A stretch of DNA of 16,685 bases from contig DIZU01000172.1 of assembly GCA_002429455.1 (NCBI GenBank), forward strand, positions 6,166 through 22,850, given 5' to 3'. This document shows positions 9,021 to 14,615 of the stretch, in pieces. The notes below the pieces were generated by a model. It was not told where the DNA came from. It was given only the letters and a program-made list of their open reading frames with translations, and searched no databases. The position numbers were made by a program, and so were the translations under genes. Position 1 is the first letter of the stretch. Every line of letters starts with the position of its first letter. The stretch comes from Methylotenera sp. UBA6020 (GTDB lineage Bacteria; Pseudomonadota; Gammaproteobacteria; Burkholderiales; Methylophilaceae).

Positions 9021-9142
9021 ATGCCTGCAACACATGTTACACAGCAGATATTGCATTTCTGTGCAAATAGTGGAATGCTTAACCCTTAGTTTATCCGACA
9101 AAACAGGCTGCGTACTGGGGCCGATCTGATTAGCAAGAAAAT

Positions 9143-9784
9143 ATGAATCTAACTGGCAGAATGAATATCATTTTCGACCTCGGATGCGTTCTGATCGACT
9201 GGAACCCGGACAAAGTACTGAAGCGGCGCTATGCAAATGCTGCGCAGCGCGAGCTATTGAAGCAATCCATCTTTTACCATGCCGACTGGCTGGCGCTTGA
9301 CCGCGGAACGCTAACGGAACAGGCTGCCATGGCCAATTTTCATGCCAGGACTAACTTCTCGCACACGGAAATCACCGTGCTTTTACAGGAAATCCGTGAG
9401 TCATTGACGCCAATAGAGGAAAACTGGGCGCTATTATATGAGTTGCAGCAACAGGGCTGCTCCTTATATTGCCTGTCCAACATGACTGCAGGCACATTTG
9501 CGTTTCTCAAAACGCAATATGACCGCTGGCATGTGTTCAAAGGCATTGTTATCTCGGGAGAGGTGAATATGATAAAACCTGAGCCGGAAATTTTTGAATA
9601 CCTGCTTAACCGATTCAATCTAACTCCTGAACGGACCATCTTCATAGATGACCTTGAAGCCAATGTCCTCGGCGCACGTGCTGCGGGGATGCATGCTATC
9701 CAGTTTAGCGATGCGGACGATTGCCGGCGGCGTTTACAATTAATCCACGCCAGCTTCAAGAGTGAATTGGCATCTGATTACTAG
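9143..9784 (+). CDS. HAD-superfamily phosphatase, YihX-like
   Basis: This 213-residue protein is a haloacid dehalogenase-superfamily hydrolase, likely a cytoplasmic phosphatase acting on a small phosphorylated metabolite; the substrate cannot be read from the sequence. Motif I is IIFDLGCVLIDW with nucleophile D12. The usual second Asp of DxD is Gly, as in the FDLGNV group that includes YihX (glucose-1-phosphate phosphatase). Motif II is S112 in CLSNMT, motif III K145 in IKPEPEIF, and motif IV D169-D170 in FIDDLEANVLGARAAGM. The helical cap is between motifs I and II (about residues 20-95). The ATG at 9143 has only a weak AGCAAG upstream; the ATG at 9161 is an alternative. It separates the two flagellar blocks, and nothing in the sequence ties it to flagella. 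Confidence 0.88.
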   Translation: MNLTGRMNIIFDLGCVLIDWNPDKVLKRRYANAAQRELLKQSIFYHADWLALDRGTLTEQAAMANFHARTNFSHTEITVLLQEIRESLTPIEENWALLYELQQQGCSLYCLSNMTAGTFAFLKTQYDRWHVFKGIVISGEVNMIKPEPEIFEYLLNRFNLTPERTIFIDDLEANVLGARAAGMHAIQFSDADDCRRRLQLIHASFKSELASDY

Positions 9785-9805
9785 TCATTATTGAGCTACT
9801 GAGTC

Positions 9806-10603
9806 TTAGTTTAGCGACTGGCCAGAGCCGTGTGGCACCGCAACTTGACGCATGTTGCTTGCACCTTGCTCGATAAAATTTTCAATTGGTTTCAACATTC
9901 CCGGCAGTGCCAATGCCAGCACCACAAAACCCATGCTGAGCGTCACAGGAAAACCAATACCAAACAAATTGAGCTGCGGCGCTGTTTTGGTAAGTATGCC
10001 CAGTGCCATATTGGTAATCAGTAAAGCCGCTACCGCAGGTAGCGCGAGCGTCAGCCCAACACTAAATATCGTCTCACCCCACGTCGCTATCTGCAGCGGA
10101 TTAATACCTCCGCCTTCCAGTGAAATCGGCATGGAGACAAAGCTATTAGCCACAGCGGTAACAATCATCAAATGACCATCCAGGCTTAAGAAAACCAGCA
10201 TAACAAGCAGTACCAGGAATTGATTCACGGCCGTGCTCTGGCCTTGTGATTGAGGATCGAAAAAACTGGCAAAGCCTAAACCCATCGTCGTACCAATGAG
10301 CTGCCCAGCTAACTCAACCGCTGAAAATACCAGACGCATGCTAAAGCCTATCGCCAGCCCGATAATCAGCTGTTGTACCAGGATAAGCAGTCCTTGAAAA
10401 GAAAATATCTCGAACTGCGGTAATGGAGGCAGTGTAGGCATGATGATCAACGTGAGCATGATACCCAGACCCAATTTAACCTGATTTGGAATAGAACTAT
10501 GACTGAATATGGGTGCGGCGGCGATTACGCCCAACACCCGGGTCAAAGGCCAGAGCAGGCCGATAATCCAAGTTTGGAGAAGCTCGCTACTTATTGACAC
10601 CAT
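9806..10603 (-). CDS. fliR: Flagellar export gate protein FliR
   Basis: FliR is a membrane component of the flagellar type III export gate, with FliP and FliQ. The 265-residue protein is strongly hydrophobic with about six membrane segments: WIIGLLWPLTRVLGVIAAAPIF, VKLGLGIMLTLIIMPTLPPL, GLLILVQQLIIGLAIGFSMRLVF, VNQFLVLLVMLVFLSLDGH, VGLTLALPAVAALLITNMALGIL and FPVTLSMGFVVLALALPGM. The conserved GQLIGTTMGLGFASFFDPQS block precedes the fourth segment. Length is normal for the family. It is the last gene of the - strand block, 59 bp after fliQ, and its ATG has no convincing ribosome-binding site. Its stop lies 21 bp from the end of the convergent HAD gene, with no terminator visible. Confidence 0.96.
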   Translation of the reverse strand: MVSISSELLQTWIIGLLWPLTRVLGVIAAAPIFSHSSIPNQVKLGLGIMLTLIIMPTLPPLPQFEIFSFQGLLILVQQLIIGLAIGFSMRLVFSAVELAGQLIGTTMGLGFASFFDPQSQGQSTAVNQFLVLLVMLVFLSLDGHLMIVTAVANSFVSMPISLEGGGINPLQIATWGETIFSVGLTLALPAVAALLITNMALGILTKTAPQLNLFGIGFPVTLSMGFVVLALALPGMLKPIENFIEQGASNMRQVAVPHGSGQSLN

Positions 10604-10662
10604 GTCATTAAAACCATATTGACTTTAGCATATGAACGACGGATCTATAGAATCCGACTAGA

Positions 10663-10932
10663 TTAGTTGGCCATGGCCGGAATGCTGCTAAAGACCGTAT
10701 GCATGTAATCTACCATAGTGGTCAACATCCATGGGCCGGCAAACACCAGCATCGCAAACACGCCTACCAGCTTGGGAATGAACGATAAGGTAGCTTCATT
10801 GATCTGCGTTGCAGCCTGAAAAATACTCACTACCAAGCCAATAACAAGCGCTACCAATAGCATGGGGGCTGCCACGAGCAAGGTAATTTCCATCGCATCC
10901 CTGCCAAGAGTCATCACGCTTTCCGGGGTCAT
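10663..10932 (-). CDS. fliQ: Flagellar export gate protein FliQ
   Basis: FliQ is a small subunit of the flagellar export gate, wrapped around the FliP-FliR core in the inner membrane. The 89-residue product, identical in length to E. coli FliQ, has two membrane helices (about residues 16-38 and 52-74) and the family pattern MTPESVMTLGRDAMEITLLVAAPMLL, then GLVVSIFQAATQINEATLSFIPKL. AAGGAAG lies just before the ATG. It follows fliP by 27 bp. Nothing is unusual in the gene itself, in contrast to its upstream neighbour. Confidence 0.97.
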   Translation of the reverse strand: MTPESVMTLGRDAMEITLLVAAPMLLVALVIGLVVSIFQAATQINEATLSFIPKLVGVFAMLVFAGPWMLTTMVDYMHTVFSSIPAMAN

Positions 10933-10959
10933 TTTTCTTCCTTAACTAAACAATTCAAG

Positions 10960-11875
10960 CTAGTAAAAACTTTGTACCAGTGAACCAAGCAGTAACTGCC
11001 AGCCATCGACCAGTACAAACAACATCAATTTAAACGGCAGTGCCACAATCGATGGCGACACCATCATCATGCCCATTGCCATCAACACGCTGGCAACTAC
11101 CATATCAATGATTAAAAACGGGATGAATATGGCAAAGCCGATCTGGAACGCGGTTTTCAGCTCACTGGTCATAAATGCCGGCACCAGCACCAGCAGTGGC
11201 ACCTGCTCTGGCGTCTCAATTTTTTCCACTTGTGCCATTTTTATAAAGAGGTGCAAGGTCACCCTCACGCGTCTGCTTCATCATAAAAGTCTTAAGGGGT
11301 GCAGTGCCTTTTTCCAATGCCTCTTGCATGGTGATCTTGTTTTCCGAGAGCGGCTGATAGGCATCTATATAGATCTTGTCTATGACCGGACTCATCACAA
11401 AAAAGGTCAGGAACAGTGCCAACCCGACCATCACCTGGTTAGGCGGCGCAGATTGCGTACCCAGTGCCTGGCGCAATAGCGATAACACTATGATGATGCG
11501 GGTGAAACCTGTCATCATCAGCAAGGCTGCCGGCAAGAACGTCAAGGATGTCAGCAGGATTAGGGTTTGCAGACTCAGGGTATAATTCTGGCCTCCTCCT
11601 GGTGTTGGCAGTGCATTCACCAGCGGCAAGCCGTTTTCAGCCAATGCCGCCACAGGCAGCATCAGCGCGCCTACTGTCATCAGGACTCTTAATACCCTCT
11701 GCCAATTCCATGCAGCATTCAAATGAAGACAAGGCGGAGGGACGCAGACAGTACGACTAGTACGGCAAGACCCGATATACGATCTTTCATGCGCTTCAGC
11801 ACATAGAAAGTCGGAATCCCCTTGTGGGGCAACGTCGTATTCATTTGAATGCTGCATGGAATTATTCTTTTGCAT
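10960..11875 (-). pseudogene. fliP: Flagellar export gate protein FliP, with in-frame element insertion and one frame break
   Basis: FliP forms the core of the export gate and is made with a cleaved signal peptide. Two lesions are visible. First, codons after MQKNN are interrupted by a 156-bp element that adds 52 residues; beyond it the signal core resumes ([22 protein letters not shown], then ENGLPLV). Removing the element gives a sensible precursor of 252 residues, close to the 245 of E. coli. Second, one extra base at 11250-11251 breaks the frame: codons 11875-11252 give [12 protein letters not shown], and codons 11250-10960 continue [35 protein letters not shown]. As written, the first frame ends at 11216 after 219 residues and lacks the last membrane helices. 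Without the extra base the product would be 304 residues. The start overlaps the end of fliO by 14 bp. Whether the lesions are genuine decides if this locus can make a flagellum. Confidence 0.93.
11704..11863. mobile_element. MITE-like palindromic element inserted in fliP
   Basis: Two perfect 24-bp inverted repeats, at 11704-11727 and 11840-11863, bracket a 112-bp centre. The outermost four bases at both ends are AATT, itself a palindrome, so the element can be read as 20-bp terminal repeats (starting CCATGCAGCATTCAAATG) flanked by an AATT target duplication. Removing 152 bp plus one AATT rejoins fliP in frame with a normal signal peptide; removing all 160 bp would not. The centre also has a CCCC-TTGT-GGGG hairpin (11818-11829) and a near-palindrome around ACTAGT (about 11751-11764). 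It encodes no transposase. The size and structure fit a miniature inverted-repeat element moved by an enzyme encoded elsewhere. I believe it resembles short repeats dispersed in betaproteobacterial genomes, but I cannot confirm that without a search. Confidence 0.8.
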
Positions 11876-12320
11876 CTGTTTTCTCTGTTAACTTACCTGT
11901 CGATTTCTTCAACCATTGTGCGAACGGATGAGTAAACGTGCCTAGACTGGGGGTCAACTGACTGTTTGCACTTTCTGCAAGTTGTACAGCGCCAATCTCC
12001 AGATTAGCGATGCCGTTCACTTGCCCGGACGCCACGCCAACCACTATCCAGCGATCGGCTACTTCCAGCACCACTACACGTTCGCGCGCACCAACACTAA
12101 CGCTACCGACAATACGCACCACCGATTGCTGGCCGCCTATGCCTGGCATCATACGCTTCATCAGCCAGACAACAAGCGCCATCACGGCTAATACCACAGT
12201 AAGGCCCAGCAGCATTTTCAAGATGCCGCCCGATGGCGATACGGCCACTGCATCGGCCGCCCATGCAGCACATGGTAAGCTAAAAACACTCGAAGCCAGT
12301 AAATTCAGAGGTATTTTCAT
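11862..12320 (-). CDS. fliO: Flagellar export assembly protein FliO
   Basis: FliO is a small bitopic membrane protein that helps the FliP ring of the export gate to assemble and remain stable. The 152-residue product has an N-terminal signal-like segment ending CAAWAADA (about residue 22), one strong membrane helix at about 32-54 ([22 protein letters not shown]), then a cytoplasmic domain with the family pattern [36 protein letters not shown]. The C-terminal tail is polar and lysine-rich. The ATG at 12320 has no Shine-Dalgarno sequence on its own strand, 38 bp downstream of fliN, so initiation may depend on coupling or be weak. Its end overlaps the start of the fliP frame. Confidence 0.93.
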   Translation of the reverse strand: MKIPLNLLASSVFSLPCAAWAADAVAVSPSGGILKMLLGLTVVLAVMALVVWLMKRMMPGIGGQQSVVRIVGSVSVGARERVVVLEVADRWIVVGVASGQVNGIANLEIGAVQLAESANSQLTPSLGTFTHPFAQWLKKSTGKLTEKTDAKE

Positions 12321-12358
12321 GGAGGATCTTATGGTGATAATCTTATTTTCTGCTGGTC

Positions 12359-12856
12359 TTACCGGTTGATTTTGCGGATGCGTTCAGCCGGCGTGATAAT
12401 GTCGGTCAAACGAATACCGAACTTGTCATTCACTACCACCACCTCACCCTGTGCAATCAGGCATCCGTTCACCAGCACATCCATTGGCTCACCGGCCATG
12501 CCGTCTAGCTCAACCACAGACCCTTGCGCCAGTTGCAGCAGGTTCTTGATGGCGATCTTGGTGCGACCCAATTCCACCGTAAGCTGCACCGGTATATCCA
12601 GAATAAAATCAATGTCGTTATGGGTTTCATGCAGTTTGTTCTTAGGGGTGAATTCCGTAAAAACCTGAGTCTTCTCCGCACTACTGGTTTGAAAAACCGA
12701 AGAGGAGGAGGATTCAGCGATTGTCTGCTCCGCCATCGCAGCACCCCAATCATCTGAGGATGATTGCTCAGCGGTTGACTGCTCAGCCATCGCGGCACCC
12801 CAGTCATCTTCCGCTATCATCTCGACGCCACTCTCATCCTTAGCATCAGTCGCCAT
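12359..12856 (-). CDS. fliN: Flagellar motor switch protein FliN
   Basis: FliN lies at the base of the C-ring, where it takes part in switching and in docking the FliH-FliI export complex. The 165-residue protein has a long acidic, Ser-rich N-terminal region and a SpoA domain at about residues 82-156 (DFILDIPVQLTVELGRTKIAIKNLLQL, then PMDVLVNGCLIAQGEVVVVNDKFGIRLTDI). It is longer than E. coli FliN (137). Part of the excess is a tandem 18-residue repeat, DDWGAAMAEQSTAEQSSS at 17-34 and DDWGAAMAEQTIAESSSS at 35-52. The ATG overlaps the last 11 bp of fliM and is preceded by AAAGGAGA, so the two are translationally coupled. Confidence 0.96.
   Translation of the reverse strand: MATDAKDESGVEMIAEDDWGAAMAEQSTAEQSSSDDWGAAMAEQTIAESSSSSVFQTSSAEKTQVFTEFTPKNKLHETHNDIDFILDIPVQLTVELGRTKIAIKNLLQLAQGSVVELDGMAGEPMDVLVNGCLIAQGEVVVVNDKFGIRLTDIITPAERIRKINR
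12701..12808 (-). repeat. Tandem 54-bp repeat in fliN
   Basis: Two adjacent imperfect 54-bp units (12755-12808 and 12701-12754) encode the duplicated DDWGAAMAEQ segment of FliN. On the + strand the best-conserved part is the 29-bp stretch starting TGCTC at 12726 and again at 12780, with only three differences. The period is exactly 18 codons, so the duplication keeps the frame. The third-position differences show that it is not a very recent copying event. Confidence 0.85.
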
Positions 12857-13850
12857 AAGGTTCTCCTTTAATATATTCAGTTGAATTGGATCTTAAAAGT
12901 TGCTCTACGCGTAATGCGTACTGACCGTTAAACAATCCATACTTACAGAGCATCACTGGCACACCATCCACTTGCGCCTCAATCGACTCGTCGATATTGA
13001 GAGGAATGACATCGCCAACCTTCATATTGAGCACATCCCCAAGCTGCATTTTGGTCTTGGCCAGGTCAGCTACGATCTCGATCTCGGCTGTCTGTATCTG
13101 CTGGGTCATCAGCTTCACCCAGCGCTTGTCCGCACCTAACACTTCACCCTGTAACGGCGAAGTCAACACGTCACGGATAGGCTCTACCATGGAGTATGGG
13201 AAGCAGAAATGCATCTCACCGCTGGCTGGGCCCAGCTCGATATTAAACGTAGTGACTACGACCACTTCGTTGGGAGTGGCGATATTGGCAAATTGGGTGT
13301 TCATCTCGGAGCGGATATACTCAAATTCTACCGGATACACCGGCGCCCAAGATTTTGCGTAAGTTTCAAACACGACATTGAGGATGCGCTGAATAATACG
13401 TTGCTCGGTCTGCGTGAAATCACGGCCTTCTACACGGGTATGGAAACGGCCATCGCCACCGAACATATTATCCACTACCAGAAACACCAGTGTTGGGTCA
13501 AACACCATCAGCGCAGTGCCACGCAGAGGATTGATGTGTACCAGATTCAGATTGGTGGGAACCACCAGGTTACGGATAAAGTCGCTGTATTTGGTAATGC
13601 GCACCGGGCCAACAGAAGCTTCGACACTACGTCGCAAGAGGTTGAATAACTCGATGCGTAACAAGCGTGCAAATCGCTCATTAATAATCTCAAGCGTAGG
13701 CATACGCCCACGCACGATGCGCTCTTGCGTCGCCAGGTTGTAATCACGCACACCTTCAACATCACCTGCCGGCTTGTCGTCATCCTGATCTCCACCAACA
13801 CCTTTTAGTAAGGCATCAACTTCGTCTTGAGATAGAAATTTATCTGCCAT
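12846..13850 (-). CDS. fliM: Flagellar motor switch protein FliM
   Basis: FliM is the middle C-ring protein that binds phosphorylated CheY and couples it to rotor direction. The 334-residue product has the N-terminal CheY-binding peptide LSQDEVDALLKGV (about residues 6-18). The central CheC-like domain follows with VVDNMFGGDGRFHTRVEGRDFTQTEQRII, and a C-terminal SpoA domain carries LGDVLNMKVGDVIPLNIDESIEAQVDGVPVMLCKYGLFNGQYALRV. Length matches the family exactly (E. coli 334). AGAGG lies 12 nt before the ATG. It begins 35 bp after fliL and overlaps fliN. Nothing unusual was seen. Confidence 0.97.
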   Translation of the reverse strand: MADKFLSQDEVDALLKGVGGDQDDDKPAGDVEGVRDYNLATQERIVRGRMPTLEIINERFARLLRIELFNLLRRSVEASVGPVRITKYSDFIRNLVVPTNLNLVHINPLRGTALMVFDPTLVFLVVDNMFGGDGRFHTRVEGRDFTQTEQRIIQRILNVVFETYAKSWAPVYPVEFEYIRSEMNTQFANIATPNEVVVVTTFNIELGPASGEMHFCFPYSMVEPIRDVLTSPLQGEVLGADKRWVKLMTQQIQTAEIEIVADLAKTKMQLGDVLNMKVGDVIPLNIDESIEAQVDGVPVMLCKYGLFNGQYALRVEQLLRSNSTEYIKGEPYGD

Positions 13851-13885
13851 GGTGAAAGTTAACCTCTGTTTAGCAAATCACAAAC

Positions 13886-14383
13886 TTACTGAATTACAAA
13901 TGACGTGAAGAAAACACCTGAAACCTCTTGTGGCTTAGCACCTGCAGAGAAAGGTCTTTTAACCTCAGCTACAATCTCATTGCTCAATTGCTTTTTGCCT
14001 TCCATGGTAGAAACATCAGTCGCTTTTTTGCTGGTCAACAACATCAGCAAACGGTTACGCACCGCCGGCATCTGCACTTTCAGCAACTCGGCTTCTTCCA
14101 GGCTGGCAACTTGCAGTGACATATCCAGTTGCAAAAATTTCTCATCAGGATCAGCCTGTAGATTTACAGTAAAGGTTTCCAGGGTGACGAAAACCGGCGC
14201 CTTGGCTGGCTCTTCATGCTTGACCTCTTTTTGATGACCTGCTTTTTGCTGCATAAAATACCAAGCGGCCCCGCCGCCAATTGCAGCCAGAATCAGCACA
14301 GCGCCAATAATGATAATCAGTTTCTTCTTGGTAGCCGGTGCAGGGCCTTCTGTTTCATTTGCCGTTTTAGGATCTAATGCCAT
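13886..14383 (-). CDS. fliL: Flagellar basal-body-associated protein FliL
   Basis: FliL is a single-pass inner-membrane protein that rings the stator units and supports torque. The 165-residue product has a short cytoplasmic head ending KKK, one membrane helix at about 21-43 (KLIIIIGAVLILAAIGGGAAWYF) and a periplasmic domain with YVTLETFTVNL-type sequence (FVTLETFTVNLQADPDEKFLQLDMSLQV), ending GVFFTSFVIQ as is usual. An ATG at 14398 would add five residues, but the ATG at 14383 is chosen because GGAG sits 9 nt before it, formed by the codons of that first ATG. It heads a run fliLMNOPQR after a 217-bp gap from fliK. Confidence 0.95.
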   Translation of the reverse strand: MALDPKTANETEGPAPATKKKLIIIIGAVLILAAIGGGAAWYFMQQKAGHQKEVKHEEPAKAPVFVTLETFTVNLQADPDEKFLQLDMSLQVASLEEAELLKVQMPAVRNRLLMLLTSKKATDVSTMEGKKQLSNEIVAEVKRPFSAGAKPQEVSGVFFTSFVIQ

Positions 14384-14392
14384 TGCTTGATT

Positions 14393-14396
14393 CTCC
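14393..14396 (-). promoter_or_regulatory. Shine-Dalgarno GGAG deciding the fliL start
   Basis: GGAG lies 9 nt upstream of the ATG at 14383 and overlaps the last base of the alternative ATG (14396-14398). The alternative ATG has only a weak AGGCA before it. The arrangement favours the shorter FliL by five residues. Confidence 0.65.
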
Positions 14397-14439
14397 ATGC
14401 TTGCCTGAATGGCAATATATCAGTATTTTTGATGGTTCC

Positions 14440-14445
14440 ATTATA
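14440..14445 (-). promoter_or_regulatory. Possible -10 box upstream of fliL
   Basis: On the - strand a perfect TATAAT directly follows an eight-to-nine-base T-run, about 57 nt before the fliL ATG. The T-run occupies most of the spacer. No good -35 hexamer lies at 17 nt (the best is a poor GCTTGT or CTTGTT). It could start fliL-R transcription inside the gap, or be chance in an AT-rich stretch. Confidence 0.25.
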
Positions 14446-14514
14446 AAAAAAAAGGCTCAGCAACAAGCATGGATAAGAAGGGGGAAAAGGCGTTAAATTA
14501 TGGTTTCCCATTCA

Positions 14515-14555
14515 AGCGTATTTTCTTCGAACGGGGTAAAACAACAAAATACGCT
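14515..14555 (-). repeat. 10-bp inverted repeat in the fliK-fliL gap
   Basis: AGCGTATTTT (14515-14524) and its perfect complement AAAATACGCT (14546-14555) enclose a 21-nt loop. They lie about 60 bp beyond the fliK stop and about 130 bp before the fliL start in the direction of transcription. No T-run follows the stem directly, so it is not a classical terminator. It might be a processing or 3'-protecting hairpin that separates fliK from fliLMNOPQR. The rest of the 217-bp gap holds no gene I can support. Confidence 0.5.
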
Positions 14556-14615
14556 AACGAATGAAATGTCATACCGCCCTATTGACTCACAGCTCCTTAT
14601 TACCCAGTTCATAAC

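Noticed and set aside
9340..9759. A 139-residue open frame antisense to the HAD gene.
   Set aside because: The + strand frame has all four HAD motifs; the antisense frame shows no family pattern.
9826..9860. A sigma-54-like string (TGGCAC followed by CTTG) on the + strand near 9833.
   Set aside because: Spacing and the GC of the -12 element do not match the consensus, and it lies inside the fliR 3' end, pointing the wrong way for any gene.
12318..12335. GGAGG followed by ATG on the + strand, opposite the fliO start.
   Set aside because: The frame it opens is only about a dozen codons long and antisense to the fliO-fliN junction; it merely reflects the odd lack of a ribosome-binding site on the fliO strand.
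13209..13649. A 146-residue + strand open frame inside fliM.
   Set aside because: It is antisense to conserved FliM sequence and its product has no coherent fold signals.
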